Positions 1-10,520 of a stretch of DNA of 64,000 bases are shown here, piece after piece. Location: contig NADL03000528.1 in NCBI GenBank assembly GCA_002205965.3, positions 558,001 through 622,000 on the forward strand, in the 5' to 3' direction. Position 1 is the first letter of the stretch, and each line of letters begins with the position of its first letter. Both the position numbers and the translations under genes were made by a program. Source of the DNA: Kappaphycus alvarezii (taxonomy: Eukaryota > Rhodophyta > Florideophyceae > Gigartinales > Solieriaceae). The notes under the pieces are model-generated. The model searched no databases. It worked only from the letters and a program-made list of their open reading frames with translations, and was not told the origin of the DNA.

Positions 1-2
1 TG

Positions 3-977
3 CAACTAGTTAATCCTGTTGCTCCGGACGGAACTCATCAGCTCGTTTTCTATGATCCAGGAATCGGGACCGGCGATACCATTACAGATATACTTCTTGG
101 TGGTGCTTTTGGAAGGGGCATTGACAGGAATATAACTCAGCTTTATACACTACTCGCCAACAACTATGTTCACGGTGATGAAATTTATCTTTTCGGGTTC
201 AGCAGAGGAGCTTATACCGTGAGAAGTCTGGCTGGGCTTATACATATGTCTGGGTTAGTTAAAAGGACAAATATTGACTGGATCAGAGAGGCGTATGAAC
301 TATACAGGGAGAGAATAGATTCAGAAGACGAGCGTGCTATAGAATTTCGGAGGTCGCATGGTGAGAGGGTACCTATCAAAGCCATGGTTTGCTTCGATAC
401 CGTAGCGTCACTAGGGATGCCGATTCAACTCCCCTGGCCATTATCATTACTATTCAACGGAAAACGGTACCGGTTTCATAACACTATTTTGAGTGAATTG
501 GTAGAGCATGCCATTCATATATTATCTTTAGATGAGGATAAAAAACTGTTCGCTCCAACTTTGATGACGCCAAATAGTATAAATGGCGACAATCAGTTGA
601 CGCAATACTTCTTCCCTGGAGGACATGGTGGAGTCGGCGGGGGTAATGCGAAGGAGATAAAGCTATCGGAGAACACGCTAAGGTTTGCACTGGATGAAAT
701 GGTGCGCAGAGGCTTGCAGCTGGCTTTTCGGCGAGAAGACGCTCCGATTGGAGGAGATGTTGGAGACGAGGTTGAGCATCACGGACCGTTTCATATCATC
801 AGATTGTTCCGGGTTTTCGGAACCGAGGCGCGGATTGTCGCTAGTCTGAGAGAGTGCCATGAGAGTGTTTTCGAGAGGTACCGCATGGTCCAAAGTTGGA
901 GGCCGCCTTCCCTGAAGCCCCATGAAGACCAGTTGAGACATTATCTGCTCGGAGACCGGTATTTGACCTTTGAATAG
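3..977 (+). CDS. DUF2235 alpha/beta hydrolase (5' end beyond window)
   Basis: The frame is open from base 3 to the TAG at 975-977, so the N-terminus lies before the window; the expected start motif (a DGTW segment) is missing only for that reason. It matches DUF2235, the uncharacterised alpha/beta hydrolase family that also contains bacterial Tle1-type phospholipases. Visible triad: Ser in GFSRGA (codon 201-203), Asp in CFDTVASLG (396-398) and His in FPGGHGGVGGG (624-626). No stops, no obvious intron, no membrane segment. The substrate is unknown; lipase or esterase activity is only inferred from the family. It is clearly related along its whole length to the gene at 19,447-20,505, which lies in the opposite orientation. 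The protein ends a few residues after the conserved SQWRP-like segment (QSWRPP here), as in the paralogue, so the C-terminus looks complete. Confidence 0.9.
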   Translation, partial: QLVNPVAPDGTHQLVFYDPGIGTGDTITDILLGGAFGRGIDRNITQLYTLLANNYVHGDEIYLFGFSRGAYTVRSLAGLIHMSGLVKRTNIDWIREAYELYRERIDSEDERAIEFRRSHGERVPIKAMVCFDTVASLGMPIQLPWPLSLLFNGKRYRFHNTILSELVEHAIHILSLDEDKKLFAPTLMTPNSINGDNQLTQYFFPGGHGGVGGGNAKEIKLSENTLRFALDEMVRRGLQLAFRREDAPIGGDVGDEVEHHGPFHIIRLFRVFGTEARIVASLRECHESVFERYRMVQSWRPPSLKPHEDQLRHYLLGDRYLTFE

Positions 978-1204
978 CGTAATAAAGCGCATGTACTGTC
1001 CTAACTTCGGGAGGAAAGTGTTATTAAAAGTTTGTGTATCTTTCTTTGCTAGTGATGACAGTCATACCGGTATCTAGCAAACCGTACTTCGAAAACCCAA
1101 AACAACGTCGGTACCGTTTACAATTCGTAACTAATCAATATACATATATGCATTAGCACGTTCTATAAAATATGAGCAAATACAGACTCAACATAAAACG
1201 ACCA

Positions 1205-2135
1205 TTAAACACGACCATTAATATTCTTCGGCAAATTACTGTACCGCACACCAAAACAAAACAACTTTTTCATAGTCCTCCTTTCTGTGGTGCAGTTATC
1301 CTGTGAACTGCACTGAGGAGCAACTAAGAGAATCTTCGAAGGAAAGGCCAGTTTTCCACTGAAAATCGTCATTTGTAGAGGTTCTGGTAGAGGGCTGTTG
1401 GGTTTGGTAAGGGCACCAGCTAAATTAACCTTCCCGGGAATCCAAACAACTCGATTGACATTTTGCGTCTCGAACTCGTATCGAATCACGCTTCCATCTC
1501 CACAGATAGAACGATCAACAGAATCACAGCATGTAAATGGAGTTTCAAACGATTCATTAGATTCAAGCGCAACTAGTAAATCGACATCCAAACCAAGCAA
1601 TTCATTGTATGCTTTGCATAAAATTTTACCTTCATCTATACCTTCACCTGCTGTTTTCGTCTCTGCAGCACCCATTGACTTCACTGGTTTCTTTGGCTTG
1701 TGTGAAGAACAGGTCAGGGCATGCAAAATAATCCAACTTCATAATTTACAATCAGTAGACCTGCAATTATTTCAAGTTGCTCATAGTCAACATTTCGACC
1801 AGCATCAGAAAAGACCACGACTGAAAGAGAATACTATTTGTCATCAATGGGTCGTTGATATTTGATGGTATATCGTAGCTTCTCCAAGCCATCCGATCGA
1901 AATTCTTATTGAGCGAGAAGAGCTATCTTCAATACAAATCAACAATTCATCGCCGCGGTTTCTTCGTTGTCTGGAGATCGGGCAACAATTGGGGGCTTTG
2001 TGCTTCTCGTCACCATGGATCTCAATGCTTCAGTAAATGTCTTGAAATATTGTAAGACCAAAAAATAAAAATGTTCCAGGACCGTAAAACACAGTTCCAA
2101 GCTCATACTTTTCTGTATGCATTGCATTAAGTTTT
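1205..2135 (-). pseudogene. Ty1/copia RT C-terminal part and RNase H remnant (copia 1)
   Basis: Reading the minus strand through at least two frameshifts gives the end of a copia reverse transcriptase (YELGTVFYGPGTFLFFGL, about 2,040-2,110; then a segment with CCPISRQRR and SIGWLG) followed by RNase H: VVVFSDAG near 1,810, SSHKPKKPVKSMGAAET near 1,690, and a C-terminal NRVVWIPGKVNLAGALTK near 1,390. Known family motifs would be a DSKDLF-type Asp and NLAD.LTK. Here they are ESNESF and NLAGALTK, so two catalytic positions are lost. One in-frame stop (DK*YSL) lies near 1,840. No LTR could be recognised just downstream in 978-1,204. The 5' part of this copia copy is absent: at about 2,135-2,160 the sequence changes into a gypsy-type relic. 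Confidence 0.75.
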
Positions 2136-3005
2136 CCAATGCTTGACGATCTCATGCTGGGAGTTCTGATATCTCCCTCCTCTACCAGTCTCTTCTCGGT
2201 AGCCTTGTTATCTGGCTCACGGGGTAGCACTATCTCCTCATCTCTAACTTAAAGGCGCAAACTTTGCGCGACGAAGTCTATATTCGCGCGCATAGCGGAA
2301 AAAAAGGGACTCCCAATGATGAGATCAAATGGTGAAATTTCCCCGAAAAGTTAATCTTACATGATAACTTGGCTCCCTTGTGTCGTCGGGACCTTGCGCA
2401 ACGAGTCAACACAAGAAGAGCCCTCACCGTTCGCAACGTGAATCTCCCTGGTCGTATTGTTCGGAGAAAAGAATAGACGCCGGGACAAGTCTGCCGGCAT
2501 TACGTTGGGCACAGTGACCGAATCTAGTAGCTCCCATGCCCCTGTGACGTAAAATTTCAATTTTAATAATCAAAGCAGTCGAGGGGAACCGTTGGAGACA
2601 ACTGCTGACCCGGGAAGCGTATCATTCTATCCAAAGAGACGGCACATAACTTTATCCGCTGCGTCGGCGTCACCAGGGAGAAGCTGCCCAAATGTGAGAC
2701 CACCCATGGCAGTCTCTAGCTCCGGGAGGACGTCTTAAGTTCCCAAAACATTCCTGTACCTTGTCGGCTTTCTTTTTTCCGAAGTTGGTCTTCCTAGTTT
2801 TCTTCTTTCGGCTATTCTCGCGGAATTCCACAGGCGGCATAGCCGGACTAGTCTGTAGGGCGATGGTCGCTTGCAGGCTAGCTACGAGACGCGAAATTTT
2901 AATTACTTCATGAGCTTCTTGTCTATATTGCTTCGGCAGCGCCTCTATCGACATTCCTTTTCGAGTCGTACGCCCTCTTCGTCCAGTGACTCCGTTTCGG
3001 TTCAT
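2136..3005 (-). pseudogene. Ty3/gypsy-type aspartic protease relic with upstream gag-like sequence
   Basis: Minus-strand reading gives a retropepsin-like pattern: LLDSVTVPNVMPADLSRRL (family form LLDSGAVPN..., so the DSGA box is mutated), IHVANGEGSS near 2,430, then SPFDLIIGSPFF and CARI...RKVC at about 2,260-2,320 in a shifted frame, followed by EIVLPREPD near 2,225. This order is typical of gypsy proteases. Upstream (2,560-2,700) a frame containing LETAMGGLTFGQLLPGDADAADKV may be the end of gag or the start of the protease region. The 111-codon open frame at 2,670-3,005 is basic and not recognised. Protease call moderate, gag call weak. Confidence 0.5.
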
Positions 3006-3439
3006 TTTTCAAGGATTAAATTCACTTTATCAACCTCTTCTCCTTCTTTCTTACGTTCAAAATGCGTTTCCTTGTTGGTAAACAGGAGGTTTATTCATGG
3101 AACGGAAAACCTTTACGAGTTCTAAACCGCGAAGGTTCGCATAGACTTTTTAAAGATCAACTATGCACGCAAGCGGCGGGTAAGAACCTGTCGCGCCTTC
3201 ATCACTTTAGAGGCTAAACGTAAAAAGCGTAAAGAAGTTGCCCCTGCATGACTCTGGAGGATAAACAAATAATGAGTACCGAAGTTGCGAATTTAATTCT
3301 GAAAAGAGAAGCCAAGACGTGAAGCAGCGAAGGAAACGAGCTGTCGGGAAAATTTCTGATCCCCGTCACCCAAAGCGCTATAGATATCACCCCCGATGGG
3401 GTAAAGGAGGATATTGATAGGGTGAAAATGGCGCCAACG

Positions 3440-3720
3440 GAAAAGGGAACCACTAACTACCCGAGTTGAGAGTCGTTGCTAGCGACTAAAGTGCTACGTT
3501 AGACGCCAATGGGCGATGGAGAGGAGTGGGCCGAAAAGCTGAGTGACTGCTCTGGTAGCCAACTATAAAAGGGAAGGCTCTACCAACAATGCTCTGCGAC
3601 AGGCGTAAAATAAAGGTTCTAGGTTCTGAACTTGACTCTCAACTTCCTAACTGTTTGGAACTGAACCTGAAGTTGTCTGCAAACTTCTTCCGGGGCTTTG
3701 ATTCTCTTGACTAGAAATAT
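3440..3720 (+). promoter_or_regulatory. LTR-like promoter segment with TATA box
   Basis: A CTATAAAAGGG box lies at about 3,565-3,576 in a G+C-rich stretch, followed by GCTCTACC and a region that resembles, by eye, the segment at 25,470-25,620, which also has a TATA-like box followed by GTCTACC. Two related copies of a promoter-like sequence suggest a solo LTR on the plus strand. The ends were not found. Confidence 0.3.
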
Positions 3721-5804
3721 CAAGATAAATTCTCAGTATTAAAAGCAACAGTGCCTCTACCTCCTCAATAACTGAACGGCTGTCCTTTTCTGCAGTACCG
3801 AATGTTCGAAATTGACTCTGCGTCAAGCAAGGCTAAACGACCTTGGTGGGAGTGATCGGCTTGACGGTACTTCTCTGCGAAGGCCAATATTCCTGAATTG
3901 ATTCTATGCCAATTAAGCCCTCCCCCGCCCTCCTTTGGAACCAAGTTGGGGAGATTTTCTCTCTTATATACTCTTTCAGAAGCCTAATTTTGGAAGAGTA
4001 CATGAAATATCATACTTTCGGTGCTACCTATGAAGACACTGAAGAGACAGCTCAGCAGTAACAATTTACTGTGGGCAGCAGAATACAGAAAACCACACAC
4101 ACAATATTTTGACGCTTCGGTCTGGAGCCAATATCCGTGAAGAAAAGACATATGGATGTAGTGAAATAGCGGAAGTATGCAAGATTGTCCTCCCCATGTA
4201 AACGAAAACGAAAGGCCGAAGTGCTAATAGACACTAGCATACAAGGTGACTGGGTATCAGGCAGCTCATCTGTTACAATAAATGAACCTCCCCTCTTCCT
4301 CCTGATGTGTACAGTGGCGTATGTACATTATATAAAGTATGTACAGTATATAAAGTGCTATACTTTGCCAGCATGTCATGATACTGCACCCTGCTGTCGG
4401 ACCGTTAGTACCCCAACTACAGTTCGAGAGAGTGTCCATCAAGTCCTCTTTTATAGATATTTTTTGGCAATAGTTCGGCTTTTGCGTTAAGCTGTACCAA
4501 AAAAAATTTCAAAAAGATCCACGTCACCAATTGACGCACCTACTCAATTAAAAATTTGTGGACGGAAAATGGTCGTATTTCTCCACATCACTGCACTCAA
4601 GCAAGGAGATTTTTTCCTGCATAAATCGCCTATCATCTCTTCTTTTCTCTTTCTTTCTTCTTCTTCGTACGAAAAAATCCCCATTACCCTTTTCTTCTTC
4701 CCACCCTCGTTTATATGTTTTTCTCTTCTTCTTCGTGGTAACTACTTATCCTCTCGCTCCTCCTTTAGTAATTAATCTATTATCAGCTCCGCATTTTCGT
4801 CATTTATGGCACTAAATGTCATCATTTTAGACTGAGTTTTCAGCTATTGATTCTTACCACGTACTCGCCTCGATGAATGACGTTACCGCTAACCCGTGAT
4901 ACCAGAATTAATTCTCAATTATTGGACTACTCACTTATTAAGTAATTTATGTGTTTCGGAACTTTTTTAATCGATTGGGAGCTCGCCAAATCTTATCCTC
5001 GGTCCCACAACGACAATTAGTTAGCTGTATGTCCCCTGACATACAATAAACACCAATATCGCCCTTCCCACAATATAATTAAAAAACCCGTTTTCCCTGC
5101 TCAATTGATGCCCTTGAGCTAACCACTTATGGTTCTACTGAGGCCAATGAATAATTCTACGAGTATACCTAAGGAAAAGGTAAAGCCAAATCGTCGAATT
5201 TGTTTATGAATTGCTCGTATCAGAAGAGACAGAGGTAAAAGAGTGCATGTAGGCCAAAGAAGTAGAAAAGGTCCGCGAATCGTTTGAGAAATGAGTGCAT
5301 CCGGAAATGGTCTACGCTGAGGATGAGGCAGAGGTGGAAAAGGGAAGTGAAATTGAAGGTGTTAAGGGAGCGGTGATTGAGGACTACGAGTGGAATAGGG
5401 TAAGGTATTAGCAGGACGGGGGGTCACATGGTTGGAAGAAGTGTTTCCTGCAATAGAGACCGATGCGAAATTATTCAAACTAGATATTTGGCGTCCGGCT
5501 TTTGGCGATAATGTTCCATTTCTATGGATATATACTGGGGATTAAAGGCAATTTATGATGTCTTGAAGGAATTAATAGGTTCAAATCTTGAAGTTAAGAA
5601 TTATGAGACATACAGTTCTTTGAATATTTTCTGTAGTGTCTTTCCTGTTCATAAAAACTCTTGATATGAATTTCCCAGGACCTTGAGTAGTTATGCAGTG
5701 ATTCTAGGTTAAACGAAAATTATATAAAGTCTAAATAAAATGATGCACTACAAAGAACTCTATAAAATTGGGAAAACCACTCCAAGTACCGAAGAAAGTA
5801 GTAA
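3721..5804. other. Intergenic, no gene recognised
   Basis: Only short, unconvincing frames on both strands. It holds an 18-bp tandem repeat (4,319-4,354) and a pyrimidine-rich plus-strand tract around 4,630-4,790 that produces spurious open frames. Some of it may be worn-down transposon sequence, but no motif was readable. Confidence 0.5.
4319..4354. repeat. 18-bp tandem duplication ending TATATAAA
   Basis: Two adjacent units, GTATGTACATTATATAAA and GTATGTACAGTATATAAA, differ at one base. Function unknown; simple slippage or duplication is enough to explain it. Confidence 0.7.
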
Positions 5805-6029
5805 TCAAGAAAAAAATCCAACTTTTAAACAAAATCTATTGCCAACTCTCAGTTTTTGTTGATTGAGAATGACCTCGGTATAGTTTTGAGCAAATTCCCA
5901 TACACGTGTCTTGAGATTCCGAAATTCAGAGACGATTTTTTTATCGAGACGATCAGCTGAAAAGGTTCCCAGTTCATAAAAAGCCTGAGATCCGGTTGAT
6001 GCAATTTGCCCGTAGATGTTACAGGTCAT
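5805..6029 (-). CDS. Unassigned short ORF beside the copia 2 LTR
   Basis: A 74-codon frame starting at the ATG at 6,027-6,029. The protein is mixed and hydrophilic, with natural-looking composition (ASTGSQAFYELGTFSADRL near the start, then a basic FRNLKTRVWEF segment and NYTEVILNQQ). It lies about 70 bp outside the 3' LTR of copia 2 and reads away from it, so it may be part of a host gene or an older element cut by the insertion. No domain recognised; it may also be chance. Confidence 0.2.
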   Translation of the reverse strand: MTCNIYGQIASTGSQAFYELGTFSADRLDKKIVSEFRNLKTRVWEFAQNYTEVILNQQKLRVGNRFCLKVGFFS

Positions 6030-6100
6030 AGAAGATGTGTACCAAAATTTACACACAGAAAAATATATCAGGATAGAGGGCTGTAATTTTGCCCCGCAGT

Positions 6101-6517
6101 TGAAGCTGGGGGGCGCGAAGGTGAGTCACTTTAAGCGCTTCCCTTGCGCTTTAGGTGAGGGCACACTTACGGTGTTCCCGCGGGTATTTTCGGTCAGTTT
6201 ACTACTGCACGTGAGGAGTTTCGTTCGGGTTTTTTTTTGATGATGTTGGTGGTGGTGGTGGTGCAGGGGTGGAGGTTAGGTACCAATACTCCTTTATACC
6301 GTCCCAGAGGTACTCCGACTAGCTGTAGGCTGTGGATCAACTGAAAGCATTCAATACAACAGAAATAACTAAAAAACTAACGAATTGAGCCGTAGCCGCA
6401 TAATTCTTGTCAGGAGCAGCTGTATCTAGTGAAATTCAACTAGTGTAGGTAGGCAACATCTTTTACTTTCAATCGATGCAAGCTACAGTACCTCACTGTA
6501 TGTCTCTAATTCTCACA
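6101..6517 (-). repeat. 3' LTR of copia 2
   Basis: Matches 11,119-11,586. Shared landmarks: AAGCGCTTCCCT, TCGGTCAGTTTACTA, a GGT microsatellite, a CTCCTTTATA box (TATAAAGGAG on the element's sense strand, about 6,290-6,299) and GTGAAATTCAACTA. On the sense strand it would run from TGTGAGAATT to ...CTTCA. Outer boundaries uncertain by several bases. Confidence 0.8.
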
Positions 6518-6518
6518 T

Positions 6519-6533
6519 TCCCGCCTTCTTCTG
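6519..6533 (-). other. Polypurine tract of copia 2
   Basis: On the minus strand AGAAGAAGGCGGGA directly precedes the 3' LTR, the expected site of plus-strand priming. Position and purine content support it. Confidence 0.5.
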
Positions 6534-6568
6534 TTCGTTTCAGATCGAAACGAATTCAGTTTTTCCTG

Positions 6569-7175
6569 TTAATCCATTGTTCCACTGGGTGATATTCGAC
6601 CATCCCTGATGATGCGGAGCAGAATAGAGTCACTTTTGAACTTAGTGAGGGCGTCGGCGGGATTGAACTCAGAGCGAATAAAGTTGATGTTCTGAAGCTC
6701 ATTCGACTTGTTAGGATTCTTAACAGTAGCAATATCTATCATAAGTTGCTTCTTTTTAGTTATAATAGCCCTGACAATAACATCGAAAAGTGACAAGCTA
6801 CCTGTAAACATGGTAAATTGGGACAGTACGCAACAGCGCCTTCTATACATTATGTTTCAAAGCGAAAGATATACCGAAAGCGTCAGCTAATGCCATAACT
6901 TCACTACCAAGAACAGACCTAGTAACAATTTTCAACTTATGAGATGACCAGTAAAGCGGTTGAAAATTTTCAGTGTTATCTACCAATACAGTGATGTAAC
7001 CAAGCTGTGATGTTCCATCAATGTTCGTCGCAAATGATGCACCGGAATAAATTCGTAGGTTAAGCGTGTTTACATCAAACTTTGGGGATTTGAGTCGCAT
7101 GTAATTATCTTTTCCAGCTACATTTAGGGCGAGGTTGATTCTCTTCATTTGCTTCTGCGGATCCCTTTTGAACAC
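6569..7175 (-). pseudogene. copia 2 RNase H, inactivated
   Basis: Two overlapping frames (7,175-6,843, then 6,850-6,569) join by a frameshift near 6,845. Readable motifs: YSGASFATN, SSHKLKIVTRSVLGSEVMALADAF, GSLSLFDVI and FIRSEFNPADALTK, ending the polyprotein before the polypurine tract. In this family the first and third motifs carry Asp (DASFA and TDS.SLFD); both are Gly here. The Glu in LGSE and the Asp in NPADALTK remain. Enzymatically dead even without the frameshift. Confidence 0.8.
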
Positions 7176-7338
7176 ATCCTCCGTAAGTGGAGCGGCTTTA
7201 TCGACCCGAAATGAGATGTCAGGCCTAGTGTACGTTATTCAAACCAGTTTGGCCTTATGAGACTTAAAGGAATTAAACGGGCATCAGAGGGAAGTAATAT
7301 AAGTCTATGGATGTATTTGGATTCATGTAACTCGAAGC

Positions 7339-8070
7339 CTAATGTTTTCTCTCGATCAGCGCTCCAGAGAACTTGATGTCACTATTCTCTCTAGGAAGCT
7401 CAATTTTCCTTGAGTATTTCTCAAAATATTCATTTCCATCTTGTAGCAAGTCTTCCACATATGTCACGCAAACGCCAGAAACTTTCTTGGCAATCTTCTT
7501 GAAGAAGAATGATCCGTCGTTACTTTTGAATTCTATTCCAAGATCAGATCGAAGATAATCGTAAATTGTTCTTCCCCAGTAATCAAAACTATCAGGGAGT
7601 CCATAAAGTGGTTTCAGAATCTTAATCATTGCATCAGGACCAAGCTCGAACTCCTTGGTAGGCTTCACGTAAATTTCTCATAGGAGTTTCCCGGTACCTT
7701 GTATATATGCCAGTATAACTTCCGTTGAGAAAACTTTGAAGCCAAAAGCTGATGGAAATCCAACTAGTATGAGAATTGAATGTTGGAGAGCAGTGCTGGT
7801 GTCATGGACAAGAAATTCTTTCATTTTATACCTGTGTCCTAGGAAAAAGAATCTAGCTTTCCATAATTCGCGATCAGTGCTGGAGTCCTTGATGGTAATT
7901 ACAAATCTTCCGCCTAGAACTTTTGCGTTATCTGTAACTTAATCCTTGTTCACTACTTTCTATGTACCACGCTCAATAAGACCTATAATTTCTTTTCGCT
8001 TAGCTAGATCGAATTCAGCTTGGCCGGGATCTTTAGGATGAATATTTTCTGTGGGGTGAGTAAAAAAGAG
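7339..8070 (-). pseudogene. copia 2 reverse transcriptase, inactivated
   Basis: Reading down the minus strand: AKRKEIIGLIERGT (about 7,995), a stop, then a second stop about seven codons later, LGGRFVITIKD (about 7,910), VHDTSTALQHS (about 7,810), STEVILAYIQG (about 7,720), a frameshift near 7,680, then IYVKPTKEFELGPD and ILKPLYGLPDSFDYWGRTI (about 7,590), and the active-site region VCVTYVEDLLQDGNEYF (about 7,450). The YVDD box reads YVED. These match the fungal copia RT series closely. Confidence 0.8.
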
Positions 8071-8159
8071 AGGAAAATGGGGTTATTTCTGGAACAGAAT
8101 GGTTTCAACATATTATGATAGAATTCAGAGGGGGGGAAGAATTACGAAGGGTCAATAAT

Positions 8160-8720
8160 TTCTTCCCTAAGTTCACGAAAGTAATTTTTCGCTTGTTGGG
8201 TATTGAAACGTTGAATGGACGGAATTACCCTCCGATCATGGACGATTTTTGTCATGAAAATCTATAACTGTGTACGGACCTATTCATTTCCTCTCTTTCG
8301 CTGATATGTGTCACAATATTGCTAAATCTTCTCTAGGATTTTTTTCGTATTGGCATCACAATTTTTGGGTTGAGCTCTTTTGAGAATGCTCAGTAAATTA
8401 CTGAAGGGCGGGTGATGGATTTATTGATGAAGTTTGGTCAGTTCTTAACTGTAAAAGTTGACGATATGTTGATTCCATAGGAGGTATGTGTGACCATGTT
8501 TACGAAAAAGGCGCATCTTACATTTACGGACCGGATTAGAAAGCTTATTTTCCACATATTTGAAACATTACTGCAACTGGTCAATCAAGTGTGTCAAGTC
8601 CAAATAGTAATGGTATATATGAGTTAACGGCATTAACTTCCACTGATAGAAGGGATGTAGGTAGTGAAACTTCAATGTTTATCAAGCCGATAGTGCTCTT
8701 GATGCTTTGTCTGAACCTGT
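8160..8720 (-). pseudogene. copia 2 protease end and integrase zinc-finger relics
   Basis: Minus-strand reading gives IPLLFGLDTLD near 8,600 (family: IPLLLGLDVLD, the C-terminal end of the copia protease) and, near 8,340-8,460, fragments matching the integrase zinc-binding region (INPSPALQ, EDLAIL.HISAKER in shifting frames). Many stops. The integrase DDE core expected before the RT is not readable and seems deleted. Confidence 0.45.
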
Positions 8721-9046
8721 ATAAGTTCCTTCTTTTCTTCAATTTGAGCTTGGCTCCAATAAACCGACGAAAATTACGGGCCTGTTGAATAAAGATGACT
8801 GTTCTCTGTGCTCCGAAGTCAACACATGCGCCTTGCCATTACGTTTGTCCATTCAGACTTGGTTGACCTTTCAAGGAAATCTTTTCGCATAGGTCAGGAA
8901 AGCAATATGAGGCTGTACACTTTTACAATGAAAGAAGATGCGTCGACTGATATTTGACCTTCTAGCGACTGGAAAAAGAGACCTACTTTTGTGGAGAGCA
9001 GTATAGAATGAGAACCTTCTCATGCGGGAGGGATATTTACTGATAC

Positions 9047-10520
9047 TTAGAGAAAAACCATGGGATCAACGTCTACATAGAAGCTTTCATGTTCGGGCAC
9101 CATTATTTCATTGTGAAAATTTTGATCAGTACCTTTGATTTCTTTTTCATTGAGAGAACTACTCTCCTCAACTTCTTGGGAGCATTCGACTTTCTCGTCG
9201 GTGTCGTTGAACTGATAGGAGACATCTTCATCATCACTGAACGTAGATTCCTCGACTTGTTGACACAGTTCGAAGAGTATTTGCTTATAACGCTCAGGGT
9301 TCCTTCCTAAGTCTTTAAGGAAGTTATTTGTGGTGATACGCTGCATTGGAAAGTCTGAATAAAAAAAAATTTTTTCTCCACAACTGTTATAACCGATAAA
9401 GCATGGATGGGATACCCCAGGAAATACGGGAATCTCCTTGATGCGACGTGTATGCTAAACTTTTTAGTTGCAAGTAATCGCGGAGAAGCCTGAACAATAC
9501 CGCAGGACAAGAAATGAGTTCACTGTTGTAAAAGACTTCTACAGGGAAATCTTCGCGGAAGACAACTATTGCATCTTCATTTGGAGGCTGCGGGCCGTCA
9601 TCTATGTAAAGAGAAAGAGCAGCTTCAAAATTAGAATGCGACTGGTAAATCGGTTTATACGAGTTTTGGCAATTCTGGATATACTATAGAGTAACTATCT
9701 TGAGGCGCTTCCTTCAAGGTACCGGGGTAGTAGGTTCGAAGTACTGATAGTATTGGATGAAGAGGGAAAGAATGGAGTACTAGAATGTATAAGGGGGTTT
9801 TTAAATACTTTAAAGTAGGTCTAAGCGGATGCGCTCTTTCTTACCATGCTTCTTGGTGACGTTATGACGGTCAGCGTCAGGCTTTTAGTAGATGGCGATC
9901 ATGCATAGCTCGTAGTGGAATAATCTAGGGTTCTAAAGCTTACAGATCTTTTAAATGTGGTCTTTCCCCTTCTTGTATAGGTTGAGCTGCAGATAGGATG
10001 AAAAGTTGCGCTCACATGGCTTGCAAGAGACTTGAAATGACTTGGACTTGTAATTGCTTGTCTTTCTTCTTCTTTCTTACACTGTCGTGGGCCACGCGGT
10101 AGATGTGGTGCGCCAGACCTTCTTCTATGGGCCTCAGCTGACGAAAGCAAGAGGCGCAGCCGCTCAGAGCTGCGGGCGTTGCGACAGGGACGGGATGCTT
10201 GCGGATTTGGAGGGGTCGATGTGGGGGAGGAGAAGGGGCAGCAGCACAAAATGATACGGGATGAGGAGAAGTAGGAATATAAAGAGCCACAGTGGTAGAT
10301 TGACCGGAATATGATGGTGCTTTATCGAAGTCCACTACCGGTATTGCTGGGGTGGAGGGGGGGTGGTCTCCAGCCGTTGCTGTGGGAGAGAAAGGGGTCT
10401 CTCCTGGTACTTCCTCCGAGGCGCTCACTGACTCGTGACCGAAGAGAGCAGGGCCGGGTTCCGTTCCTCTTCAGAGTCAAGCTCTGAACCGAATATGCCC
10501 TCCAAATTTTCACGCAACAT
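9047..10520 (-). pseudogene. copia 2 gag region, decayed
   Basis: The likely start is the ATG at 10,518-10,520 (MLRENLEGIFGSELDSEEER). That frame stops at 10,425-10,427, but a one-base shift continues as SASEEVPGETPFSPTATAG down to about 10,012 with a Pro/Ser-rich, then Lys-rich chain. At 9,346-9,047 an acidic segment (NNFLKDLGRNPERYKQILFE, then an E/D/S-rich stretch) may be the end of gag before the protease. The region between is unreadable. Gag is assigned mainly by position between leader and protease. Confidence 0.4.
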
